Source of the DNA: an archaeon
GTDB lineage: Archaea; Nanobdellota; Nanobdellia; Woesearchaeales; JAHJEM01
Direction: 5' to 3'
DNA: 7,332 nucleotides
Assembly: GCA_020057445.1 (NCBI GenBank)
Contig: JAGVFV010000046.1
Coordinates: forward strand, 1-7,332
In this document: positions 1 through 5,783 of the stretch, piece after piece
Layout of the letters: each line of letters starts with the position of its first letter
Numbering within the stretch: the stretch's first letter is position 1
Made by a program: the position numbers and the translations under genes
Notes under the pieces: generated by a model
The model's database searches: none
The model's input: only the letters and a program-made list of their open reading frames with translations
Told to the model about the DNA's origin: nothing

Positions 1-79
1 CAAAATCCAGACCATCATCGCTCAAATATTAGAAGTCATTTGGGATGCGCCCTATACCTCACTTCGGCCGTTTTTCTTA

Positions 80-98
80 GACATATACAGTATATGTC
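80..98. repeat. 19-bp perfect palindrome downstream of the thymidylate synthase-like gene
   Basis: GACATATACAGTATATGTC has two 9-base arms that are exact reverse complements around one central A. It lies in the 106 bases beyond the minus-strand stop codon at 107-109. A TATA-like run (TTTAAAAAAC on the minus strand, about 103-112) sits just upstream in the minus direction, so the palindrome would cover the transcription start of any minus-strand gene beginning left of the window. That makes an operator possible. It has no T-run, so a terminator is less likely. The rest of 1-106 shows no gene I can support. Confidence 0.4.
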
Positions 99-106
99 CT
101 TGTTTT

Positions 107-727
107 TTAAACAGGTCGAGAGAAGAGCTTACCGAACAGGCCAAGAAACCGGTCAACAACAACCGCTTCACGGCACCAGATGAGTATGCGGCCTTCAGGA
201 ATGCCTAATTCCCGAGCAATATGCTCCTGCAGCTTTCGCAGCTGGAAGACGACACTTGGAAAACCAAGCAGGATATCGCAGGAATCAATAATGCCTGTCA
301 TGTCTATCTTGCCTTCTTTCACTTCAATACACACTTCATGCAATGGAAGACTCTCGTCTGCAGGATCATGGAAGCTCATGGTACAGGGCACGCTCGGATT
401 TTTTTTCAGCGATGGAATTGCCAGTTCATGCAACTGGTCCTTATGTCCTCCAGATATTGCCATGCGGCCCCCATACGTCGCGATGATTCCCGGCAAAGGA
501 TGCTTTGCAAACAGCGCCAATTGCAGCTCATCAGGAGATGGATAATCCACTGTTCTGGAGATGAATTCGAGAAGGGCATCCACATCTGTTGGCGCCTGGA
601 CTTCAACAAGCAGATGCGAAAGCAGGAATCTCTTCATTCCGTCGGAATCAACGTCATTCCTCGCCCTCAATACAGTCTTGACTGCCAGTTTCCAAGCATC
701 CGATGCGCTATTTTCCAAAATTTCCAT
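107..727 (-). CDS. Thymidylate synthase-fold protein, apparently catalytically inactive
   Basis: A 206-residue protein, about the size of short archaeal thymidylate synthases. The family framework is visible: YGGR at 85-88, HKDQ at 95-98, LKKNP at 107-111, a short strand with EGK at 138-140, DSCDILLGFP at 148-157 (compare RSCDVFLGLP in E. coli ThyA), and ARELG..EG at 171-179. The catalytic positions are changed. By hand alignment the paired arginines become P114 C115, the nucleophilic cysteine of the PCH motif becomes L129 in PLH, the arginine of RSxD becomes D148, the asparagine after LGxP becomes V159, and the HxY motif is absent (AVVV at 188-191). I therefore infer a fold-level paralogue rather than a working enzyme, with a ligand-binding or structural role unknown. 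ATG at 727 is preferred to GTG at 736 because AGGTGA (733-738) sits 5 bases before the ATG. The gene follows the winged-helix gene by 9 bases and is probably translationally coupled to it. Confidence 0.72.
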   Translation of the reverse strand: MEILENSASDAWKLAVKTVLRARNDVDSDGMKRFLLSHLLVEVQAPTDVDALLEFISRTVDYPSPDELQLALFAKHPLPGIIATYGGRMAISGGHKDQLHELAIPSLKKNPSVPCTMSFHDPADESLPLHEVCIEVKEGKIDMTGIIDSCDILLGFPSVVFQLRKLQEHIARELGIPEGRILIWCREAVVVDRFLGLFGKLFSRPV

Positions 728-732
728 ATGAT

Positions 733-738
733 TCACCT
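733..738 (-). promoter_or_regulatory. Ribosome binding site that decides the start of the thymidylate synthase-like gene
   Basis: AGGTGA on the minus strand overlaps the TAG stop of the upstream gene (737-739) and lies 5 bases before ATG 727. The in-frame GTG at 734-736 falls inside this site, so it is unlikely to be the start. The overlap of stop codon and ribosome binding site suggests reinitiation. Confidence 0.6.
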
Positions 739-2230
739 AAAAAAATTGCGTCAGTGCAACCTCTCCTCTCTTCTCTGAAAAGTCGATGCAGACGATAGGG
801 ATCTCAAAGCGGGCAAGTAAAGACAATACATCAGGAGCAATATCGCCGTCCCTTGGAGGCATCCAAACATGAAAAAAGTCATACCCTTGATTCTGCTCTT
901 CCATTGCGAGATATCCTTCTATGGCGTTCATCACTTTAGGATCGTCGATGTCTTTCATCTTCCTGATGACCGGGACAAAGTCCGCTTCCATCCTTCCTTT
1001 GCGTCCTACCGCCACACGAAACCGCAACGGAATGCCGCACGCTCGATAGACATATTCCTGATCTGCGCAGAATTCTGCACATTGCTCTTTCAATTCAGGC
1101 ATCAGCTTTCGCATCCTTGGATCTTTGCTCTCATGCACCCGCACATAATTCCTTGCCAGCACAAAAGCACTCCTGCAGAGCGATTTCTGGTCGATGAGCG
1201 GAGCGACATACGACGTCCTTTGCATCCTGCCTGCAAGGAAGATGGATTTCAAGGTCTGGCGCACCAATCGCGCCCACTCTTCTGACTGATATCTCTTGAA
1301 AAACAAGGCCATATCTATTTCCATGCTCATGCCTGCCATGATCAGGATGTCTGGCTTTTGCTCTTCCTGCCATTCTTTTTCGTCAAACACATACAATCCA
1401 GCATTGCCGATGATTGCAGGAGCATGAAGCACTGACGTGTTCTGCACAAATATCCTTTTCCTTCGCATTTGGCACGACTTCAGCGCCGCTTCAAGCACTT
1501 TCTTGTTCTTCTGGAAATGCCCAACCTCTCCTCTGAGCACGACATCCATCCTCTTATCCTGCGAAAACACGAAATCAAGAAATTCCGGAATCCTTGCCTT
1601 CTTGTCCTTGCCTATATCTATGTTCAGAGTGAGCCCTTTTTTCGCATCCTCAGCATTGATGAGCACCCTCTCGATGGCCTGTTTTGCAGAACCGATCGCG
1701 TCCCCGTCAAGCAAGGATTCCACCTCCAGGATGCCTAACGCATCATTGACATCTGCGAAGATCCTGTCACATTCTTTTGAAAAGATCACCTTTGCATTGA
1801 CCAGGATCGCGTTTGCACGCGAGAGCAATGTCTCCTTCTCAAAAGGAAAAACAATGCCCTCTGCATGATATTTCTCCATGCTCAAGATGCATGGGTTCGC
1901 AATGACTATCTTCCTCTCCTTCTTCTCGATCACATACTGTCCAGGATCAAGAGCGAGGGAAAATATCTTCTCTCCATGTTCAGTCACGCGATCCACACGG
2001 ATGATGCCTTCCTGGCAAAGCTTTCCCAGATGGTAGAGGATCCTTCTATGCAATTCCCCTTTCTTTCGTCCCGCATCCCTCTTCTGCTCCTTATCCACCT
2101 TCCGATGCATGGCATCCTTCACAGGATCATACTCTTCCATGTACACTCTCTTTATGATCTCGCCCGTGGAAAACTCCTGCGTCGGCTCTTTTTTGAACAC
2201 CATAAGAATCAGCTGATCAGTCGCGTTCAT
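737..2230 (-). CDS. Winged-helix domain protein of unknown function, possible transcription regulator
   Basis: A 497-residue protein that I do not recognise as a named family. Residues 1-95 look like a winged helix-turn-helix: a helix at 3-13, TGEIIKRV at 22-29, a basic stretch with KGELHRRILYHLGKLCQEGI at 57-76 as the recognition region, then a beta wing with RVTEHGEKIFSL at 81-92. Residues 120-200 are helical. Residues 205-335 form an alpha/beta region with LHAPAIIGNAGLYVFD at 268-283 and DMALFFKRY at 306-314, faintly reminiscent of the phospholipase D-like effector domains of TrmB-type archaeal regulators but without an HKD catalytic motif. Residues 375-497 form a last alpha/beta domain ending in PIVCIDFS (478-485). 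No membrane segment is seen. Start ATG 2230 is chosen over an in-frame TTG at 2299 because a TATA box lies 26 bases upstream of the ATG. It is first in an operon with the thymidylate synthase-like gene. Confidence 0.7.
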   Translation of the reverse strand: MNATDQLILMVFKKEPTQEFSTGEIIKRVYMEEYDPVKDAMHRKVDKEQKRDAGRKKGELHRRILYHLGKLCQEGIIRVDRVTEHGEKIFSLALDPGQYVIEKKERKIVIANPCILSMEKYHAEGIVFPFEKETLLSRANAILVNAKVIFSKECDRIFADVNDALGILEVESLLDGDAIGSAKQAIERVLINAEDAKKGLTLNIDIGKDKKARIPEFLDFVFSQDKRMDVVLRGEVGHFQKNKKVLEAALKSCQMRRKRIFVQNTSVLHAPAIIGNAGLYVFDEKEWQEEQKPDILIMAGMSMEIDMALFFKRYQSEEWARLVRQTLKSIFLAGRMQRTSYVAPLIDQKSLCRSAFVLARNYVRVHESKDPRMRKLMPELKEQCAEFCADQEYVYRACGIPLRFRVAVGRKGRMEADFVPVIRKMKDIDDPKVMNAIEGYLAMEEQNQGYDFFHVWMPPRDGDIAPDVLSLLARFEIPIVCIDFSEKRGEVALTQFF

Positions 2231-2240
2231 AGGCACCACT

Positions 2241-2260
2241 AATGAGTGCTCATTTAAAAA
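2241..2260 (-). promoter_or_regulatory. Promoter with dyad operator candidate for the winged-helix operon
   Basis: On the minus strand TTTTTAAA (2253-2260) is centred 26 bases before ATG 2230, which fits an archaeal TATA box of a leaderless transcript. Directly downstream, AATGAG-TG-CTCATT (2241-2254) is a perfect 6-bp-arm inverted repeat that touches the TATA box and lies just before the transcription start. In archaea this is a typical repressor position. Because the first gene encodes a winged-helix protein, autoregulation is a reasonable inference. The remaining intergenic bases up to 2389 show nothing else I can support. Confidence 0.55.
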
Positions 2261-2389
2261 GTTAACCGAGCGCAGGGTTCGATGATCCGCGGTCAGCAAT
2301 AGACTGCATCTCCCTCTCTGATTCGAATTCTCTTCGTATGGCCCCTAAGTCCACGGACTGCCGAACTTCTCCCTCTGCGTGCCGCAAAG

Positions 2390-2398
2390 TTTATATAT
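2390..2398 (+). promoter_or_regulatory. TATA box of the cysteine-rich surface protein gene
   Basis: TTTATATAT is a strong archaeal TATA box. It is centred about 58 bases before ATG 2452, so the transcript should start near 2420 and carry a leader of about 30 bases. Unlike most genes here, this one is not leaderless. CGTGATA occurs twice in the leader (2422-2428 and 2443-2449), and the second copy is 2 bases before the ATG as a weak GGTGAT-like ribosome site. Confidence 0.6.
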
Positions 2399-2451
2399 CA
2401 AAGGCATCGTTTGTACTTTTAACGTGATAACAATATCGTGAGCGTGATAGC

Positions 2452-3279
2452 ATGAGCGAACTCCAAATAACAGTCAATTCCAGGACACTTGAACGGCTCG
2501 TCTTCGTCTTCCTGGTCGTTCTCCTCCTGGGAGCAAATATCTGGCAATTCAGCAGAGATAAAGGATCAAACGAAGTCACCGGACGGGTCACGACACCAGT
2601 CGATACAAGTGCGACCGCTCCAGCGACCACGACTGCAACCACGCCGCAAGCGCCTAAAGCCACCTGCTTTGACGGCATAAAAAACCAGGACGAAACTCAG
2701 ACAGATTGTGAAGGCGTCTGCGGAACATACTGGTATGAGGACGGTTGCCACAAGGAGCCAAAAGCTGCAGCCCCAGAAGCAGAATGCAAGTTCAATTCCG
2801 ACTGCAAGACAGGATTTGCATGCGAAGAGCAAAAATGCGTGGAAGAGCCGCCTGAATGCACCACGAACGATGAATGCGCAGCCCTTGAAGAGTGCAAGAG
2901 CGGCAAATGCGTGGAGAAAGAGCTCTCCGGAGAGCTTTCCGTCAATGTTGTTGACGCGACACTGAAAGCCGGCGCCGGAAACGACACCAAGAAGGTGATC
3001 GATGTAAAGCTCTCCATCGAGAACGGAAAGACAAAATCAATAGTCCTCTACGGAAAGGCATTCGTCTATGAAGACAAGTCTGATGACTTCTACAATCTCG
3101 GAAAACAGTTCGAGATAGGCACGATCAAGGGTGGAGAGACCTCAGAAAAATATTATGCCATCACCAACCCTTCATTCCAGGATGACGGCGAGAATCGCTA
3201 CATCCGCGTCGAGATCTACGACGAGAACGACGAGAAGCAGAGTGTGGACGGGACCCTGACAAAGAAGATATATCCGTAA
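2452..3279 (+). CDS. Membrane-anchored cysteine-rich extracellular protein
   Basis: A 275-residue protein. A short N-terminus with R15 is followed by one hydrophobic helix (about 16-31, LVFVFLVVLLLGANIW) with no obvious cleavage site, so it is likely an uncleaved signal anchor with the rest outside the cell. Residues 46-70 are a Thr/Ala/Pro-rich linker, possibly glycosylated. Residues 72-99 contain C-DGIKNQDE-DC-GVC, a motif type I know from microbial surface proteins (C72, C86, C90, C99). Two tandem modules follow with identical spacing C-x5-C-x5-C-x4-C: C112/118/124/129 and C136/142/148/153. Twelve cysteines suggest six disulfides. Residues 155-275 look like a beta-sandwich domain. The function is unknown, and adhesion or surface interaction is an inference. 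It is monocistronic, divergent from the winged-helix operon, and ends convergently on the small membrane protein pair. Confidence 0.82.
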   Translation: MSELQITVNSRTLERLVFVFLVVLLLGANIWQFSRDKGSNEVTGRVTTPVDTSATAPATTTATTPQAPKATCFDGIKNQDETQTDCEGVCGTYWYEDGCHKEPKAAAPEAECKFNSDCKTGFACEEQKCVEEPPECTTNDECAALEECKSGKCVEKELSGELSVNVVDATLKAGAGNDTKKVIDVKLSIENGKTKSIVLYGKAFVYEDKSDDFYNLGKQFEIGTIKGGETSEKYYAITNPSFQDDGENRYIRVEIYDENDEKQSVDGTLTKKIYP

Positions 3280-3287
3280 TTTTTTTT
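3280..3287 (+). terminator. T-run terminator after the cysteine-rich protein gene
   Basis: Eight consecutive T residues follow the TAA stop (3277-3279) directly, with no hairpin. Archaeal RNA polymerase commonly terminates at such runs without a stem-loop. The run abuts the stop codon of the convergent gene (3287-3289), so no spare sequence separates the two transcription units. Confidence 0.5.
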
Positions 3288-3496
3288 CATTTCCTCTCTC
3301 TTGCACGATGCCAACCGATATGCTCTGAAATCTTACTATTGATATAAAAGGAATAACCAAGGTTGGCAATCAACAACCCGACGACGAGCTCTTCGAAGCC
3401 AAGACTTCCTCCGACGATCTTGATGACGAGCTGGATGACCAAGAAAATAATAAACAATATCAGCAGCCAATATCCAATCCTCTTCCAGGGAATCAT
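3287..3496 (-). CDS. Small two-helix membrane protein
   Basis: A 69-residue protein with a basic N-terminus (K5 R6) and two predicted hydrophobic segments, about 9-29 (WLLILFIIFLVIQLVIKIV region) and about 35-52 (ELVVGLLIANLGYSFYIN region), then a charged tail with SEHIGWHRARERK. It is too small for an enzyme and has no motif I can tie to a function. Its ATG overlaps the stop codon of an upstream 33-residue reading frame (ATGA, 3493-3496). A GGGGTGG ribosome-site-like stretch lies just upstream, so the two are probably co-translated. Coding status is supported by the amphipathic layout and the overlap rather than by family recognition. Confidence 0.62.
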   Translation of the reverse strand: MIPWKRIGYWLLILFIIFLVIQLVIKIVGGSLGFEELVVGLLIANLGYSFYINSKISEHIGWHRARERK

Positions 3497-3594
3497 GAGC
3501 CACCCCTCGTCACGAGAAGATGGAAGAACCAGATAATCAACACCAACAAGAGAACGATGATTGCTATGGTAAGAGGGTCAAGGTTTTTTTTCAT
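3493..3594 (-). CDS. 33-residue single-helix membrane miniprotein
   Basis: The reading frame begins MKKNLDPLTI, continues with an unbroken hydrophobic run (about 8-28, rich in I, L, V, with WFF at 22-24) and ends VTRGGS. This is one transmembrane helix with a KK N-terminus. Three facts support it as real despite its length. An archaeal TATA box (CATATAAAG, 3617-3625) is centred 27 bases before its ATG, as for other leaderless genes here. Its TGA overlaps the next gene's ATG. The helix is well formed with no stray charges. Function is unknown. A complex with the 69-residue partner is an inference. Confidence 0.55.
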   Translation of the reverse strand: MKKNLDPLTIAIIVLLLVLIIWFFHLLVTRGGS

Positions 3595-3616
3595 AGACGC
3601 TATTAGGACAACATCC

Positions 3617-3625
3617 TTTATATGT
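3617..3625 (-). promoter_or_regulatory. TATA box of the small membrane protein operon
   Basis: CATATAAAG on the minus strand is centred about 27 bases before ATG 3594, predicting a leaderless transcript covering both small membrane genes. The same bases read TTTATATG on the plus strand, but no plus-strand start lies at a suitable distance. Confidence 0.55.
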
Positions 3626-3684
3626 CTTATGCAAAAAAATCCGGAAGAATCACGGAAACTGGCAAAAACAGCTACATGAGAACA

Positions 3685-3692
3685 TTTAATAA
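3685..3692 (+). promoter_or_regulatory. TATA box of nth
   Basis: TTTAATAA is centred about 29 bases before ATG 3717. No GGTG-type ribosome site precedes the ATG, which fits a leaderless transcript. Confidence 0.5.
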
Positions 3693-3716
3693 TCTCCGTT
3701 TCGTATACTCATCCTT

Positions 3717-4349
3717 ATGAAAAAAATAGAATGTATTTTTCGATCTCTCGAGCACACCTATGGTAACACCATGCTTGGACGCCTTGGACAGAAGTATACG
3801 CCATTCCAGGTGCTCATCGCGACAGTGCTCTCTGCCCGGGCAAGGGATGAGACCATCGAAGTCGTCGCGGAAGGACTCTTTAAGAAATATTCCACACCAA
3901 AGGCACTCGCAGACGCAAAGCTCAATGACATCAAGAGACTCGTCAAGAAGAGCGGATTCTACCATGTGAAAGCTGCGCGGATCAAGGAACTCGCAAGGAT
4001 CATCTACAAAGAGCATTATGATATAGTGCCAGATACCATGGATGATCTTATCGCCCTTCCTGGCGTGGGAAGGAAGACCGCAGGCTGTGTGCTTGTCTAT
4101 TCGTTTAACAAGCCCGCAATCCCGGTCGACACGCACGTGCATCGCATTTCGAACAGACTTGGTCTCGTGAAGACGACAGACCCCCACAAGACAGAAGAGG
4201 CACTGAAAAGAATTGTTCCAGAAAAGCAATGGGTGCTTGTCAACGACCTCTTCGTCCACCATGGAAAGACCATATGCAAGCCCGGAAGGCCGCTGTGTGG
4301 ACAGTGCAGCATCATCAAATACTGCACCTACTCGAAGAAAAATCTCTAG
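3717..4349 (+). CDS. nth: Endonuclease III, DNA glycosylase/AP lyase
   Basis: Removes oxidised pyrimidines from DNA and cuts the abasic strand in base excision repair. The protein has 210 residues, against 211 in E. coli Nth. The helix-hairpin-helix-GPD core is plain: LPGVGRKTAG at 114-123 with the Schiff-base lysine K120, and PVDTHVHRISNRLGL at 136-150 with the catalytic aspartate D138. The C-terminal 4Fe-4S loop has C187, C194, C197 and C203 with spacing x6, x2, x5, all at the same numbers as in the E. coli enzyme. The early motif reads LSARARDE (38-45) rather than the bacterial LSAQATD, which fits an archaeal member. Nothing essential is missing. It is monocistronic, and its stop overlaps on the opposite strand the stop of a duplicated ahcY tail fragment. 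Confidence 0.96.
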   Translation: MKKIECIFRSLEHTYGNTMLGRLGQKYTPFQVLIATVLSARARDETIEVVAEGLFKKYSTPKALADAKLNDIKRLVKKSGFYHVKAARIKELARIIYKEHYDIVPDTMDDLIALPGVGRKTAGCVLVYSFNKPAIPVDTHVHRISNRLGLVKTTDPHKTEEALKRIVPEKQWVLVNDLFVHHGKTICKPGRPLCGQCSIIKYCTYSKKNL

Positions 4350-4384
4350 GTTCCTTCCTGCCAACTATTCAGGCACTTAAACTG
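4346..4384 (-). pseudogene. Duplicated 3' end of ahcY (13-codon remnant)
   Basis: Read on the minus strand this stretch encodes QFKCLNSWQEGT and a TAG stop. The true ahcY end at 4477-4515 encodes QIKYLNSWQEGT and TAG. The two 39-base segments agree at 32 positions in the same orientation, 131 bases apart. Three of the seven differences are synonymous and the other four lie in two codons (I to F, Y to C). Similarity stops abruptly at both ends. It is a remnant of a second ahcY copy or a 3'-end duplication of the kind left by gene-end integration. Its stop codon overlaps the stop codon of nth. Confidence 0.65.
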
Positions 4385-4389
4385 CGTTG

Positions 4390-4430
4390 GGTGACCACAT
4401 TTCCATCATCTCTTCTTTTTTGTGGTCACC
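4390..4430. repeat. Inverted repeat between nth and ahcY
   Basis: GGTGACCACA (4390-4399) and TGTGGTCACC (4421-4430) are perfect 10-base reverse complements with a 21-base pyrimidine-rich loop. The site sits between two convergent genes and could be a bidirectional terminator or transcript-end hairpin. There is no T-run directly after either arm, though the loop has six T residues on the plus strand. It also lies between the two copies of the ahcY tail, so it may instead mark a past insertion. Confidence 0.55.
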
Positions 4431-4476
4431 TGTCTGGACGTGTCACTTCTCGTGCTGAAAACAGGAGACATACTTC

Positions 4477-5739
4477 CTAGGTCCCTTCCTGCCAGCTGTT
4501 CAGATACTTGATCTGTTCAAGAGTCAGCTTGTCAATCGACACGCTGAGTGCCTCGAGCTGGATCTTGGCGATGAAATCATCCAATTCCTCTGGAAGGTTC
4601 ACGACGGCAATCGCAAGCTTTCCCTTGTTCTTGACAAGATACTCAACTGACAATGCCTGTCCGCAGAAGCTCGTCGCCATGACCATGGACGGGTGGCCTT
4701 CTGCGCAGGCAAGATTGACAAGCCTGCCTTCGCCAGCGAGGAAGATCTTCTTCCCGTCGACGACGTACTCGTCAAAATACGGCCGTATGCGGCGCTTTGA
4801 CTTTGCCGCCTTCTCCAATCCTACGACATCGATCTCATTCGTGAAGTGCCCGCTGTTGCAGAAGATCGCGCCCTCCTTCATCATCCTAAAGTGATCTGTC
4901 GTGATGACATCCCTGCAGCCCGTGAGGGTGATGAAGATATCCCCGAGAGGCACAGCTTCCTTCATCGGCATGACACGAAAACCGTCCATCTTCGCCTGCA
5001 ACGCAGGGAAAAAGGCGACTTCAGTCACAATCACATTTGCGCCAAGACCCTTTGCCCTCATGGCAGCTCCCTTGCCGCAGCTTCCATAGCCTGCGATGAC
5101 CACAGTCTTTCCCGCAAAGAGGATGTTGCTCGCACGGATGATGCCGTCGAGAGTGGATTGCCCAGTGCCATAATAATTGTCCAGAAGATGCTTTGTCTTG
5201 TTGTCGTTCACTGCAATGACAGGATACTTGAGGACTTTCTCCTTCTCCATCGCCTTCAGGCGGATGATGCCCGTCGTCGTCTCTTCGCAGCCGCCGATGA
5301 CCTCTTTTATCTGGTCCGCGTGCTTGGTATGGATCTCAGTCACGAGGTCGCACCCATCGTCGATCGTGATGTGGGGATGGAACCTGATGACATTCTCAAT
5401 GTAGCGATAATAATCCTCTTTTGTCTCGCCCTTGTATGCCCAGACATGCACGCCTGCCTTCGCAAGGTATGCGGCGACATCATCCTGCGTCGAGAGCGGA
5501 TTGCAGCCAGTGATCGCTACCTCTGCCCCGCCCGCAAGGAATGTCTCGACAAGCACTGCAGTCTCTTTCGTCACATGGAGCGCCATGCCAACACGGACGC
5601 CCTTCAAAGGCTTCTCTTTCTTGAAACGCTCCTCTATCTTCAGGAGAGATCCCATCTCCATACGGGCGAACTCCACATTCATCCTGCCTTGATCCGCGAG
5701 CTTGAGGTCCTTCACTTCGTATGTCTTGCTTGTATCCAT
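4477..5739 (-). CDS. ahcY: Adenosylhomocysteinase (S-adenosylhomocysteine hydrolase)
   Basis: NAD-dependent cytosolic enzyme that splits S-adenosylhomocysteine into adenosine and homocysteine, clearing the product of methyl transfer. In some archaea the preferred substrate is S-inosylhomocysteine. The protein has 420 residues. Visible motifs are H55 in the substrate domain, CNPLSTQDDVA at 79-89, DDGCD at 127-131, EETTTG at 152-157, NDNKTK at 178-183 with D187, YGTGQST at 190-196, the Rossmann loop GYGSCGKG at 217-224, the NAD-ribose E240, and AEGRLVNLA-AEGHPS near 336-351. It ends YLNSWQEGT, without the long Lys/Tyr tail of bacterial and animal enzymes, so it is the short archaeal/Thermotoga type. 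After VTE the usual VDP is VAF (241-243), which is unusual. ATG 5739 is chosen over GTG 5748 because AGGTGAT lies 4 bases before the ATG. Confidence 0.96.
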   Translation of the reverse strand: MDTSKTYEVKDLKLADQGRMNVEFARMEMGSLLKIEERFKKEKPLKGVRVGMALHVTKETAVLVETFLAGGAEVAITGCNPLSTQDDVAAYLAKAGVHVWAYKGETKEDYYRYIENVIRFHPHITIDDGCDLVTEIHTKHADQIKEVIGGCEETTTGIIRLKAMEKEKVLKYPVIAVNDNKTKHLLDNYYGTGQSTLDGIIRASNILFAGKTVVIAGYGSCGKGAAMRAKGLGANVIVTEVAFFPALQAKMDGFRVMPMKEAVPLGDIFITLTGCRDVITTDHFRMMKEGAIFCNSGHFTNEIDVVGLEKAAKSKRRIRPYFDEYVVDGKKIFLAGEGRLVNLACAEGHPSMVMATSFCGQALSVEYLVKNKGKLAIAVVNLPEELDDFIAKIQLEALSVSIDKLTLEQIKYLNSWQEGT

Positions 5740-5743
5740 GAGT

Positions 5744-5750
5744 ATCACCT
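5744..5750 (-). promoter_or_regulatory. Ribosome binding site of ahcY
   Basis: AGGTGAT on the minus strand matches the archaeal anti-Shine-Dalgarno complement and is 4 bases before ATG 5739. It overlaps the alternative GTG start at 5746-5748 and so rules that start out. The predicted transcript start is near 5751, leaving a leader only about 12 bases long. Confidence 0.7.
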
Positions 5751-5773
5751 AAGAAAGTCGGGACTTGGCACGG

Positions 5774-5781
5774 TTTAAAAA
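5774..5781 (-). promoter_or_regulatory. TATA box of ahcY
   Basis: TTTTTAAA on the minus strand, in the same ACTTTTTAAA context as the winged-helix operon promoter. It is centred about 39 bases before ATG 5739, which places transcription start just before the ribosome site. The inverted-repeat array (5784-5886) begins immediately upstream of it. Confidence 0.6.
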
Positions 5782-5783
5782 GT

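Noticed and set aside
1..106. Tail or start of another gene at the left edge
   Set aside because: Short open frames exist on both strands (for example a plus-strand frame stopping at 28-30), but nothing distinguishes them from chance in so few bases.
2228..2299. N-terminal extension of the winged-helix protein from TTG 2299
   Set aside because: It would start with TTG upstream of the TATA box and dyad. ATG 2230 has the promoter at the correct leaderless distance, and the winged-helix fold begins there.
2261..2388. Possible tRNA, prompted by GGTTCGA near 2276 and ATTCGAA near 2321
   Set aside because: The T-loop-like strings have no matching T-stem on either strand, and no acceptor or anticodon arm can be built.
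3672..4364. Minus-strand open frame opposite nth (230 residues)
   Set aside because: It is a shadow of the endonuclease III gene, whose catalytic and iron-sulfur residues are all present on the plus strand.
4846..5778. Long plus-strand open frame opposite ahcY (310 residues)
   Set aside because: It is a shadow of ahcY. The minus-strand frame has the complete set of family motifs, and the plus frame has no recognisable domain.
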